Shown here: positions 26,996 to 34,932 of the stretch, piece by piece
How the letters are laid out: the number at the start of each line of letters is the position of its first letter
Numbering within the stretch: the stretch's first letter is position 1
NCBI RefSeq assembly: GCF_000308715.1
Contig: NZ_BAGH01000300.1
Span: forward strand, 1-64,000
Length of the DNA stretch: 64,000 nt
Direction of reading: 5' to 3'
From: Nocardia tenerifensis NBRC 101015
Lineage (GTDB): Bacteria > Actinomycetota > Actinomycetes > Mycobacteriales > Mycobacteriaceae
Notes under the pieces: model-generated
Seen by the model: only the letters and a program-made list of their open reading frames with translations
Database searches by the model: none
Told to the model about the DNA's origin: nothing
Program-made: the position numbers and the translations under genes

Positions 26996-27819
26996 CGTCC
27001 CCCGTCGAAAGTCGCTGCGGCATCCTGTAATCGGTTGAGGTAGCGGGTGTTGATGGTGTCGAGGCCGAGGATCGCGACGAAGTCGGCGACGCCGAAGTCC
27101 GGGTCGTGGGCGGGTTCGCCGCAGATCTCCGCGCCGAGGCGCAGATAGCCGCGCAGCAGCGGCGGCAGCTTCGGGCGCGCGGGCGGGGTCAGGTCGTCGA
27201 GGGTCTTGCCGTCGACGAGCACCGGCCGCAACGGGTGCACCCGCTGTTCCGGATCCGAGCCGTGCCTGCCCAGGAGCAGGTCGCGCACGCCGCGCACGTT
27301 CACGCCGGGTTCATCGGCGGGGCTGTCCTGCATCGGCACCGACACGCAGCCCATCACCCAGTCGTAGCCGGTGAGCTGGATGTAGTGCAGGATGCCCGCC
27401 CACATCAGCGTCAGCACCGAGCCGTTGCGGTGGTCGGGAACCACACAGGCGCGGCCCATTTCGACGATCCGCCGGCCCGCCGGGTCCAGCTGGGTCAGAT
27501 CGAACTCTGTGGCCGTGTAATAGCCGCCTGCCGCGGCGACCCGGTCCGGCGGCAGCATCCGGTAGCAGCCGACGAAATCCTCGGTGAGTTCGTCGCGGAC
27601 CAGCAGGTGGTCGCAGTGCTCATCGAATCGGTCGGCATCCAGACCCGTGCCGTCGTCGGGAATGTGGAATCCGGGCTCGCCGGCGAACACGCCGTAGCGC
27701 AGGCGCTGCGCCGCCGCGCGGTGCTCGGCGTCGGACGAGACGACCAGCGAGTACCGTGACCGTTCCACCCCGGAGTGCGTCGAGCGCGCCGGGGCTGTCA
27801 ACACGGACGTAATAGTCAT
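26992..27819 (-). CDS. OlsB-like N-acyltransferase (Rv3027c equivalent)
   Basis: 275 residues from ATG 27819; the frame extends upstream to 27906 without a better start. Often annotated as a hemolysin-like or GNAT protein, it has the ornithine-acyl-ACP N-acyltransferase blocks: RLRYGVFAGE near residue 40, DEHCDHLLVRD, GCYRMLPPD, VEMGRACVVPDHRNGSVLTLMWAGI, GCVSVPMQD, and a C-terminal PPLLRGYLRLGAEICGEPAHDPDFGVADF. OlsB attaches a 3-hydroxy fatty acid to the alpha-amino group of ornithine. It precedes the PlsC-like gene with a four-base overlap. Ornithine as substrate is inferred from family and pairing only. Confidence 0.82.
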   Translation of the reverse strand: MTITSVLTAPARSTHSGVERSRYSLVVSSDAEHRAAAQRLRYGVFAGEPGFHIPDDGTGLDADRFDEHCDHLLVRDELTEDFVGCYRMLPPDRVAAAGGYYTATEFDLTQLDPAGRRIVEMGRACVVPDHRNGSVLTLMWAGILHYIQLTGYDWVMGCVSVPMQDSPADEPGVNVRGVRDLLLGRHGSDPEQRVHPLRPVLVDGKTLDDLTPPARPKLPPLLRGYLRLGAEICGEPAHDPDFGVADFVAILGLDTINTRYLNRLQDAAATFDGGR

Positions 27820-27987
27820 ATCGCTGATGAAGCCAGCCCGACACTGCGCCGGAGCGACCTCGAAGTGTCGCCCGGATGCCGGTTCGGTGAACGCGACCGA
27901 GATCACACTCGGCGTTCATCGCGGCGTCGCGCGCTGTTCGCGCCGGGGCGTTTCCGGCCCTCGGCGCGAGCATGGTCGGATACGCGA

Positions 27988-28012
27988 AAGCCGCATCGCG
28001 CGGATGCGGCTT
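27988..28012 (-). terminator. Hairpin terminator after ndh
   Basis: AAGCCGCATC (27988-27997) and GATGCGGCTT (28003-28012) form a 10-bp stem with a 5-base loop, 18 bases past the ndh stop codon, followed on the minus strand by TCGCG. Confidence 0.6.
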
Positions 28013-28029
28013 CCACTGATGAACGGGCG

Positions 28030-29322
28030 CTAAGCCGCCGTTCTCTCCGATACTCGTGACGGCTCGGCGGTCTTGGCCACCTCGGCGAAACCGGGGCGGC
28101 CAGTGCCGATGAAGGCGACGAGCCAGGAGGCGACCGCGGCGAAGCGGTTGCGGAACCCGACCAGATAGAACAGGTGCACCGCGAGCCACATGACCCAGGC
28201 GATGAGGCCGCGGAAGGTGATCTTGTCGTTCAACTTGGTCACCGCGCTGAACCGGCTGATCACCGCCATGCTGCCCTTGTCCCAGTACTTGAACGGGGTG
28301 CCCGGCTGCTTCTTGCGGCGAATGATGTCGGCGGCGTGCCTGCCCTCCTGCATGGCCACCGGCGACTGGCCGGGGTAGCCGTTCAGAGAGGTCATGTCGC
28401 CGATCGCGTAGATGTCGGCGTAGCCGCCGACGGTGAGGTCGGGATTGATCAAAAGCCGTCCGGCACGGTCGGTTTCGACGCCGGTGGCCTCGGCGAGGAC
28501 CTTGGCGAACCCGCCGACCTGCACACCCGCCGACCAGACGATCGTCTCCGCCGCGATGCCGCGCTCGACGCCGCTCTTGTCCTTGACGGTGACCTTGCCG
28601 TGCTCGATGTCGGTGACGAAGGTGCCGAGCAGCACGTCGACGCCGGTGCGGGTCAACGACTTCTTCGCGTACTCCGACAGCCCGCCGCCGAACGGGGGCA
28701 GCACCTCGCCCGCGCCCTCGACCAGGGTGACCGAGACCTCTTGGTGGTAGTACCTTTTCGCGAGTTCCTTGAGCTGGCCGGCGACCTCGACGCCCGTGGC
28801 GCCCGCGCCGACGACCACGAAGCTCAGCAGCCTGCGCCTGGTCTCCTCATCGGCGCCCTGCGCCTCAGCGAAGACCCGCTGAATCTGCGCGCGCAGCAGT
28901 TTCGCGTCGTCGATGGTCTTGAGGGAGAACGTCTTCTCCGCGAAATCGTCGCGGCCGAAGTAGGACTGGCTGGCGCCGGTCGCGGCGATCAGCGAGCCGT
29001 AGCGGATGCGGCGCTGCTCGCCGTCGTGCTCATAGGTGACGATCGCCTTGTCGGGGTCGATCGCGACCACCTTGCCGAGGCGCACGTCGGCCTCGCGGTG
29101 GCGGCGCAGAATGGAGGCGATCGGCGGCGCGATCTCCTCCGATGCCAGCACACCGGTCGCTACCTGGTACAACAACGGTTGGAACAGGTGCTCCGGCGTG
29201 CTGGAGATCAGCACGTAATCGATACCCGACTTGGCAAGTTGCTTCGCGGCGGAGAGCCCGCCGAACCCCGACCCGACGATGACGACACCCGCGGTTTCGA
29301 TTCCCGCATCCACGTACTGCAT
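28030..29322 (-). CDS. ndh: Type II NADH:quinone oxidoreductase
   Basis: 430 residues. It is a single-subunit, non-proton-pumping NADH dehydrogenase feeding electrons to menaquinone. It has the FAD motif VVIVGSGFGGLSAAKQL (13-29), the NADH motif SFVVVGAGATGVEVAGQL, AATGASQSYFG, and the FAD-contact block ADIYAIGDMTSL. C-terminal hydrophobic/amphipathic stretches (FRGLIAWVMWLAVHLFYLVGFRNRF) dock the enzyme to the membrane and match NDH-2 of mycobacteria. ATG 29322 has a strong AAGGAGG site. It is divergent from a LysR regulator gene, which may control it. Confidence 0.95.
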   Translation of the reverse strand: MQYVDAGIETAGVVIVGSGFGGLSAAKQLAKSGIDYVLISSTPEHLFQPLLYQVATGVLASEEIAPPIASILRRHREADVRLGKVVAIDPDKAIVTYEHDGEQRRIRYGSLIAATGASQSYFGRDDFAEKTFSLKTIDDAKLLRAQIQRVFAEAQGADEETRRRLLSFVVVGAGATGVEVAGQLKELAKRYYHQEVSVTLVEGAGEVLPPFGGGLSEYAKKSLTRTGVDVLLGTFVTDIEHGKVTVKDKSGVERGIAAETIVWSAGVQVGGFAKVLAEATGVETDRAGRLLINPDLTVGGYADIYAIGDMTSLNGYPGQSPVAMQEGRHAADIIRRKKQPGTPFKYWDKGSMAVISRFSAVTKLNDKITFRGLIAWVMWLAVHLFYLVGFRNRFAAVASWLVAFIGTGRPGFAEVAKTAEPSRVSERTAA

Positions 29323-29386
29323 GACAGCCTCCTTCTCTCATTACCAACCGTCATCGGGAACGAAGATATTTCAGGAGTTAGGGCGC

Positions 29387-29406
29387 ATAATTCAGATGAC
29401 TATTAT
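29387..29406. promoter_or_regulatory. AT-rich dyad between ndh and lysR
   Basis: ATAAT (29387-29391) and ATTAT (29402-29406) are inverted arms with a 10-base spacer in the 111-bp divergent region. The local AT content is far above the surroundings. This fits a LysR-type binding site shared by both genes. Confidence 0.45.
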
Positions 29407-29433
29407 CTCGATCCGTCATTAATCGGAGGCGCT

Positions 29434-30291
29434 GTGGAACTTCGGCAGCTCACCTACTTCGTCGCCGTCTGCGAGGAGCTCAGCTTCAGCGGGGCGGCGG
29501 CGCGATGCTTCATCTCCCAGTCGGCGATCAGTCATCAGATCTCCCGGCTCGAGCGCGACCTCGGCGTGCAACTGTTCGAGCGCTCGACAAGATCAGTGGT
29601 GGCCACCGACGCCACCGCACGGCTACTTCCCCTTGCGAAGCAGATGCTGAGCCTCGAGTCCGCCATCCGGGCCGCGGTGCGGACGGTCGGCCCGCGGATC
29701 CGGCTCGCCGCGAACATGTCCTTCGCGACGCGCTCGCTCTCGGCGATCGCCGGCGCCCGCGCGACCCATCCCGAGGCGGAGATCGAGTTCGTGATCAAGC
29801 CGTTCCGGCAGCGCATCACCGCGGTGGCCGACGGCGACTGCGATCTCGCGCTCATCCGCGGCAGCGTCGACCAGCCGGGGCTCGAGGTCGAGCAGCTGTG
29901 GGTGGAGGATCTGGTGATCGCGACGTCGAGCGCGCACCCGCTCGCCACCCGGGAGACGGTGACGCTGTCGGATCTGAGCCGGTACCCCTTGCTGCTACCG
30001 CCGGAGCAGGAACAGGTGCTGCTGCACACCGTGATTCGGTCCGCGTTCGCCGAACTGCCCACCGGGCCGACCTTCGGCCCCCCGATTCCGCCCGACCACA
30101 CCGCGACCATGGAACTGATCAACCGGCCCGACGCGTGGACGGTGCTCTACGCGGAGAGCCCGACCGAGGGGCTGGTGGTATTGAAACTGGCCGAGCACAA
30201 GTTGCGGATTCCGGTGTCGGCGGTGCTGCGCAGCGATGTCCGGCGATCGCCGATCCTGACCACCCTGCTGTCGGCGCTGCACCGCACCTGA
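29434..30291 (+). CDS. LysR-family transcriptional regulator
   Basis: 285 residues from GTG 29434 with CGGAGG 5 bases upstream; the same frame is open far upstream, but the LysR N-terminus (ELRQLTYFVAVCEELSFSGAARCFISQSAISHQISRLERDLGVQLFERSTR, written here in shortened blocks) starts exactly there. The helix-turn-helix is at about 18-48 and the effector-binding domain fills the rest. It is divergent from ndh, the classical LysR arrangement, so control of the NADH dehydrogenase or of itself is likely. The effector is unknown. A strong hairpin begins on the last base of its stop codon. Confidence 0.92.
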   Translation: MELRQLTYFVAVCEELSFSGAAARCFISQSAISHQISRLERDLGVQLFERSTRSVVATDATARLLPLAKQMLSLESAIRAAVRTVGPRIRLAANMSFATRSLSAIAGARATHPEAEIEFVIKPFRQRITAVADGDCDLALIRGSVDQPGLEVEQLWVEDLVIATSSAHPLATRETVTLSDLSRYPLLLPPEQEQVLLHTVIRSAFAELPTGPTFGPPIPPDHTATMELINRPDAWTVLYAESPTEGLVVLKLAEHKLRIPVSAVLRSDVRRSPILTTLLSALHRT

Positions 30292-30319
30292 GCGACCCCG
30301 AGCGCGGCTCGGGGTCGCT
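30291..30319. terminator. Bidirectional hairpin terminator (lysR / ABC permease)
   Basis: AGCGACCCCGAGC (30291-30303) pairs perfectly with GCTCGGGGTCGCT (30307-30319), a 13-bp stem with a GCG loop. It sits between two convergent genes and its first base is the last base of the lysR stop codon. Confidence 0.75.
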
Positions 30320-30325
30320 TGTCGC

Positions 30326-31084
30326 TCAAGCGTTCTCGCGGGCGAAGCTTCGCGCGCCGATCACCATGAGTACCAGGGCCACCACCACGGTGATGCCGGT
30401 GCCGAGATAGACGTCGGCGCTGCCGAAGTCACCGCGGAACAGTGCCCGCGCGGCATCCACCGTGTGCGAGAAGGGATTCGCCTTCGCGATATTCCGCAAC
30501 CAGGTCGGCCCGACCGCCATCGGCAGCAGGATGCCGGACAGCAGCATGACCGGCAGCGTCACGCTGTTGAGCACGGAGGCGAGCGTGCCCTCGTTCCTGG
30601 CCCACAGGCCGAGCGCGTAGGACGCGGCCGCCAGGCCGGCGGCCATCACCGCGATCAACAGCACCGAGAGCACCAAACCCGTTGGGTCCGGGCGCAAACC
30701 GAACGCCAGCACCGCGACGCCGACCAGCACCAGGGCCTGGACGATCAGCACGACCATGTCCTTGAGCACCCGCCCGAGCAGCAGCGCGCCGCGGTCCGCC
30801 GGCGTGACCCGTTGCCGCTCAACGACTCCCGCGCGCAGCTCGGAGATGATGTTGAAGCCGGCGTAGAGCGAACCCATCAGGCCCGTCTGGATAACCAGTG
30901 CGGGCGTGAGGATTTTCCACGAGTCGACGTCGCCGAGCGCGGGGCCGAGGCCGTTGATCAGCGGGCCGAACAGCACCAGATACAGGACCGGTTGGGACAG
31001 GCCGATGATCACCCACATCGGGTTGCGCAGGTTGGTCCGCAGCTGGGACCAGAAGATCAGGCCGGTGTCGTGAGCGAACCTCAT
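30326..31084 (-). CDS. ABC-2 type drug exporter permease (DrrB-like)
   Basis: 252 residues with six hydrophobic helices and the ABC-2 membrane signature (PVMLLSGILLPMAVGPTWLRNIAKANPFSHTVDAARALFRGD), which ends with the typical TVVVALVLMVIGARSFARENA tail. It starts at ATG 31084, overlapping the ATPase gene stop by four bases. With the DrrA-like ATPase it forms a complete two-gene exporter of the daunorubicin-resistance type. Substrates could be drugs, lipids or an own metabolite; none is implied by the neighbours except control by PadR. Confidence 0.9.
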   Translation of the reverse strand: MRFAHDTGLIFWSQLRTNLRNPMWVIIGLSQPVLYLVLFGPLINGLGPALGDVDSWKILTPALVIQTGLMGSLYAGFNIISELRAGVVERQRVTPADRGALLLGRVLKDMVVLIVQALVLVGVAVLAFGLRPDPTGLVLSVLLIAVMAAGLAAASYALGLWARNEGTLASVLNSVTLPVMLLSGILLPMAVGPTWLRNIAKANPFSHTVDAARALFRGDFGSADVYLGTGITVVVALVLMVIGARSFARENA

Positions 31085-32088
31085 GCTGGATTCCCTTCGC
31101 GCAGTGATCGTCCGGTGATGGTGAGGAAGACGTCGTCGAGGCTCGGGCGTTTCACGGTGACCGCGCCGGCCGTGATGCCGCGCTCGTCCAGGGCGCGCAG
31201 CAGGGGGACGACGGCGGCGTCGCCGCGCTCGACCGTCAGGTGCAGCAGCGTCGCGCCCGCGTGCTCCGCCCGGACACGTGAGCGCACGTCGAGCACCGCC
31301 TCGGCCACCTCTAGCGCGAGATCGGCCTGCCCGTCGGCGATTTCGAGGCTGACCACGTCGCCGGAGATGCGGCGCTTGAGTTCGTCCGGGGAGCCCTCGG
31401 CCACGATGCCGCCGTGGTCCATGACCAGCAGCCGATCGCACAGCGCGTCGGCCTCCTCCAGGTAGTGCGTGGTGAGCACGACCGTGGTGCCTCGATCCCG
31501 CAGTCCGCGAGTGTGTTCCCACAGGTTGGCCCGGCTCTGCGGGTCGAGGCCGCTGGTCGGCTCGTCCAGGAAGATGAGGGTCGGGCCGTGCACGAGGCCG
31601 AGCGCGATGTCGACGCGGCGGCGCTGGCCGCCGGACAGTTGAGCGCACTTGCGGCCGGCCAGTCCGTCCAGGTCCAGTGCCTCGAGCAGTTGCTCGGCGC
31701 TGCGCACGGCTTCCGCCTTGCCGAGGCCGAAAAGCCTTGCCTGGAGGACCAATTCGTCGATGACGAGTTCGAGGTCGTTGGTCGTGCCGCCCTGCGCGAC
31801 GTACCCGATGCGGGCGCGCACGGCCCTCGGCTCGGTGCGCAGGTCGGCGCCGGCGATGGTCGCCTCGCCCGCGGTCGGGGCGATCAGCGTGCTGAGCATC
31901 CGCAGGGTGGTGGTCTTGCCCGCGCCGTTCGGGCCGAGCAGGCCGAGGATCTCGCCGTCGTGCACGGCGAAGTCGACGCCCTTGACCGCCTCGACGGGGC
32001 CGGTTCTGGTCTTGAAGGTTCGAGCGAGGCCACGCGCCTCGATGACCGCGGTGCGGGTGCGGTCACGGGCGGTGTCGATCGTTTTCAT
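31081..32088 (-). CDS. ABC drug exporter ATP-binding protein (DrrA-like)
   Basis: 335 residues from ATG 32088; a start at 32124 is possible but lies in the operator. Walker A GPNGAGKTTT, the Q-loop, signature LSGGQRRRVDIALGL, Walker B LIFLDEPTSGLD and H-loop (VLTTHYLEEAD) are intact. The C-terminal extension after residue 230 (VVSLEIADGQADLALEVAEAVLDV..., ending KRPSLDDVFLTITGRSL) is the DrrA-type regulatory domain. It is downstream of a PadR regulator gene with a 56-base gap containing an inverted repeat, and overlaps its permease gene. Confidence 0.95.
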   Translation of the reverse strand: MKTIDTARDRTRTAVIEARGLARTFKTRTGPVEAVKGVDFAVHDGEILGLLGPNGAGKTTTLRMLSTLIAPTAGEATIAGADLRTEPRAVRARIGYVAQGGTTNDLELVIDELVLQARLFGLGKAEAVRSAEQLLEALDLDGLAGRKCAQLSGGQRRRVDIALGLVHGPTLIFLDEPTSGLDPQSRANLWEHTRGLRDRGTTVVLTTHYLEEADALCDRLLVMDHGGIVAEGSPDELKRRISGDVVSLEIADGQADLALEVAEAVLDVRSRVRAEHAGATLLHLTVERGDAAVVPLLRALDERGITAGAVTVKRPSLDDVFLTITGRSLREGNPA

Positions 32089-32120
32089 ACCGCTGACGGT
32101 AGGAAGGATCGACCCGATAG

Positions 32121-32144
32121 TCAAGCTTTACTATTCAGGCTTGA
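32121..32144. promoter_or_regulatory. Inverted repeat upstream of the DrrAB-type genes
   Basis: TCAAGC (32121-32126) and GCTTGA (32139-32144), 12-base spacer, in the 56-bp gap between padR and the ATPase gene. The gap is markedly AT-rich for this genome. Probably the PadR operator over a promoter of its own for the exporter genes. Confidence 0.5.
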
Positions 32145-32771
32145 TTAGGATTGGCGCGGCGCTTCGTCGCGCGGCGTTTTCGGGTCGAAGTTGCCGTCCC
32201 ACACATCGAGTACCCCGGATTCGATGCGCTCCAACGTCTTTCGCGACCACTCCAGGTCGGCCCTGAGGTGCGCGGCCTGTAGCGCCATCGCGTCGGCCAC
32301 GTGATACGGCTCGGCCTCGGCCGGGTCGCCGGTGCCCGCCAGGATCCGCGTCACCTCGCGCTCCGCGAAGAGCAACTCGGCCTCGAACTTCAGAATCCGG
32401 CTGCGCAACGCGGCCACCACGTCCTCCTTCGGGGCCGCCGGGAACAGCGAAACCGCCGCGAAATACGGGTTTTTCGGCTGCTCGGCGGAGAACAGCGACT
32501 CCCGCAGCATCTCCCCGAACTCCTTCTCCCCCTCCGGCGTCAAGCGGTAGGTCGTCCGCTCCGGCCGAGCCCCCTCCTGCCCCACCCCCTCCACCGCGAT
32601 CAACCCATCCCGCTGCAGCGTATTCAACGCCCCATAGATCGACCCCGGCTTCACATTCGCCCAATCCTCCGCATGCCAAGACAACAACTCCCGCCGAACG
32701 TCATACCCATGCACCGGCTGCAACAACCGAACAATCGCCAGCACCAACATCCGAGTAGTAGGCACACCCAT
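32145..32771 (-). CDS. PadR-family transcriptional repressor
   Basis: 208 residues. The winged helix (TRMLVLAIVRLLQPVHGYDVRRELLSWHAEDWANVKPGSIYGALNTLQRDGLI, in blocks) starts at residue 6, with the PadR motif GSIYGALNTL. It is followed by the wing (RTTYRLTPEGEKEF) and a long C-terminal helical domain of the Vir type. PadR proteins of this kind repress adjacent drug exporters and are released by the drug. The exporter genes follow in the same direction with their own likely operator. Confidence 0.92.
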   Translation of the reverse strand: MGVPTTRMLVLAIVRLLQPVHGYDVRRELLSWHAEDWANVKPGSIYGALNTLQRDGLIAVEGVGQEGARPERTTYRLTPEGEKEFGEMLRESLFSAEQPKNPYFAAVSLFPAAPKEDVVAALRSRILKFEAELLFAEREVTRILAGTGDPAEAEPYHVADAMALQAAHLRADLEWSRKTLERIESGVLDVWDGNFDPKTPRDEAPRQS

Positions 32772-32813
32772 ACCCGCAGGCTATCCCACCCCCAACCCAC
32801 CCCCCGAAACGCA

Positions 32814-32843
32814 AACGGCCCCGGGCGAATACCCGGGGCCGTT
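32814..32843 (-). terminator. Hairpin terminator downstream of the decayed gene
   Basis: AACGGCCCCGGG (32814-32825) pairs perfectly with CCCGGGGCCGTT (32832-32843), 6-base loop CGAATA. It lies between the padR start and the end of the pseudogene, both on the minus strand, and probably ended the pseudogene's transcript. Confidence 0.65.
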
Positions 32844-32893
32844 CGGTCACGCCGGACCTATGTCGGCTGTCGTGCGACCGATGGCGGAGTGGC

Positions 32894-33603
32894 TCAGGCC
32901 TGCCGGTCCGCGAAACTCGCGTCCACATTGATCGCCCCGGTAAGCCGCCAAACACCACGTTCGAATATCAGATCACCCGACACGACGATCGGCTGCCTGC
33001 TCTGATGCGCACGGATCGCCCGCAGATATTCGTTGCCGGTCAGCGAGACATGCACCTTTCGAGGACGGCCGTCCACATGAGTGGACAACACAATGCTGCT
33101 GACCTCCTGATCGTCACCGAAATCGTCACGATTGAGCGTGCGCACTTGTGCGGAAACGGCACAGCCGGTGAGCCATCGTCATGTGGCGGCATTGGCTCAC
33201 CCAGACGACTTGTCGCGGCGGCCCTCATCATCGTGAACAGCGCCTCCAGCGTCGTCTCCGCCTGCCGGAACGGGATTGTCGTCGGTCATCTCTTGGTCGA
33301 GTCGCACGAAGAAGAGATCGCCACGATGCGATCGGCCAGCTGGGCGGCGTCCCAATCGTAGATAGTGGCAAGGGCTTGCAGAGTGTCGCGAAACCGCCCG
33401 GGAAAGTCGACATAGTCGGTAGCCAACGGCAGCATGACACGGCCGAGCAGGCCGTCCTTCCCCGGAAGCCGCCAAATCTCCTTCACACCTTGATCCCGCA
33501 CCTCGAGTTGCCAATCGTGGCTCGCAAGATACTGAGAGACGGCAGGAGGCGACAAAGTCGACGCAACCTCTTGAAGAGCGTCAAGCGGAACCTTGTTCAC
33601 CAC
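32894..33603 (-). pseudogene. Decayed YbjN-like/hypothetical gene in three frames
   Basis: Protein-like stretches run in order through different frames. First, from GTG 33603: VPLDALQEVASTLSPPAVSQYL, then WRLPGKDGLLGRVMLPLATDYVDF and YDWDAAQLADRIVAI. A second frame continues with DLFFVRLDQEMTDD. The first frame resumes with IPFRQAETTLEALFTMMRAAATS. A further frame ends with RTLNRDDFGDDQEVSSIVL, HVSLTGNEYLRAIRAH and VVSGDLIFERGVWRLTGAIN (stop at 32894). Together these read as the two ends of one longer conserved actinobacterial protein whose middle is lost. At least two small indels and one larger deletion are needed. The function of the intact family is unknown; its N-terminal part resembles YbjN-type chaperone-like domains. 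Confidence 0.7.
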
Positions 33604-33728
33604 TGACCCCCTTCGCCGATTACCCGCATGATGCCCTCGAGACTGCCCACGTCGAACAAGGTGCTTCTGGGCAGTGCGGATGACGCCGACTCCATGACAA
33701 CGCTTCCACTCTCATCGACGTCGACCAT
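33597..33728 (-). CDS. 43-residue small protein coupled to the decayed gene
   Basis: From ATG 33728, preceded by GGGAGGGG, to TGA at 33597: MVDVDESGSVVMESASSALP, then RSTLFDVGSLEGIMRVIGEGGQW. Its stop overlaps a GTG start of the pseudogene (GTGA), so the two were translated together. The good ribosome site and the overlap are the main evidence that it is a real gene. The function is unknown; with its partner decayed, it may be a relic. Confidence 0.5.
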   Translation of the reverse strand: MVDVDESGSVVMESASSALPRSTLFDVGSLEGIMRVIGEGGQW

Positions 33729-33809
33729 GCGGCCCCTCCCGTTGCTACCAGCACTTGCCCCGCCTACGACCTCGCAAACAATAGCTGGCTGGCGATTCAC
33801 CCGACAACG

Positions 33810-33849
33810 AACAGTGGCCCCGACCGGGTTACCAGTCGGGGCCACTGTT
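33810..33849 (-). terminator. Strong hairpin terminator of the etf operon
   Basis: AACAGTGGCCCCGAC (33810-33824) pairs perfectly with GTCGGGGCCACTGTT (33835-33849): a 15-bp stem with a 10-base loop, 18 bases beyond the etfA stop. It also separates etfA from the small gene at 33728. Confidence 0.75.
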
Positions 33850-33867
33850 TCGGTGTGCGCGAGGCGC

Positions 33868-34824
33868 TCAGCCCTTGTGGGACTTGACCGCTTCGGTCAG
33901 TTGGGGGGCTACGTTGAAGAGGTCGCCGACGATGCCGTAGTCGGCGATGTCGAAGATGGGGGCCTCTTCGTCCTTGTTGACGGCGACGATGGTCTTCGAG
34001 GTCTGCATGCCGGCCCGGTGCTGGATGGCGCCGGAGATGCCGAGGGCGATGTAGAGCTGCGGGGAGACGGTCTTGCCGGTCTGGCCGACCTGGAACTGGC
34101 CGGGGTAGTAGCCGGAGTCGACGGCGGCGCGCGAGGCGCCGACGGCGGCGCCGAGGGAGTCGGCCAGCGCCTCGACGACGGAGAAGTTGTCGGCGGAACC
34201 GACGCCGCGACCACCGGAGACGACGATGGACGCCTCGGTGAGCTCGGGACGGTCACCGGCGACGACCGGCTCGCGCGAGGTCACCTTGACCACGCCTTCT
34301 TCCTGCGCGGGCACCTCGACGGTGACCTTCTCGCCCGCGCCGGCCTGCGCGGACGCCTCGATCGCGCCGGGGCGCACCGAGATGACCGGCACGTCGCCGT
34401 TGGCCTTGGCGTCGACGGTGAACGCGCCACCGAAGATGGAGTGCACGGCGGTGCCGTCGGACTTCACGTCGATGACGTCGACGAGCAGGCCGGAGCCGAT
34501 ACGGGCGGCGAGGCGGCCCGACACCTCCTTGCCGTCGGCCGAGGCCGCGACGATGACGGCGGCCGGGGAGACCTGCTCGGTCAGCGCGGCGAGCACGTCG
34601 ATTTTCGGGGTGAGCAGGTAGTTCTCCACATCGTCGGACTCGGCGATGTAGATCTTCTCCGCACCCGCCGCGGCGAGCGCGTCGGCCAGCTTCTCGCCGG
34701 TGCCGGCGGCGCCGAGCACGACGGCGGCCGGCTCGCCCAGGTTGCGGGCGGCGGTCAGGAGCTCGGTGCTGACCTTCTTCAGCGCACCGTCTGCGTGCTC
34801 GACGAGCACAAGTACTTCTGCCAT
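33868..34824 (-). CDS. etfA: Electron transfer flavoprotein alpha subunit
   Basis: 318 residues, normal length. With EtfB it carries electrons from acyl-CoA dehydrogenases to the ETF dehydrogenase and the quinone pool. It has the N-terminal alpha/beta domain ([26 protein letters not shown]) and the C-terminal FAD-binding domain with [55 protein letters not shown] and the terminal [27 protein letters not shown] 34824 has TAGGAGAG upstream. Equivalent to FixB, Rv3028c. Confidence 0.96.
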   Translation of the reverse strand: MAEVLVLVEHADGALKKVSTELLTAARNLGEPAAVVLGAAGTGEKLADALAAAGAEKIYIAESDDVENYLLTPKIDVLAALTEQVSPAAVIVAASADGKEVSGRLAARIGSGLLVDVIDVKSDGTAVHSIFGGAFTVDAKANGDVPVISVRPGAIEASAQAGAGEKVTVEVPAQEEGVVKVTSREPVVAGDRPELTEASIVVSGGRGVGSADNFSVVEALADSLGAAVGASRAAVDSGYYPGQFQVGQTGKTVSPQLYIALGISGAIQHRAGMQTSKTIVAVNKDEEAPIFDIADYGIVGDLFNVAPQLTEAVKSHKG

Positions 34825-34932
34825 TTGTGTTCTCTCCTAAGCAGTCTCAGGTCCAGGGCGAGACGGGCGACGATCGCGAAGCGCTCGTCCCGCCCGGCCG
34901 CGTGCGGGCGGACCCGCACTGGCGCAGCGGAA

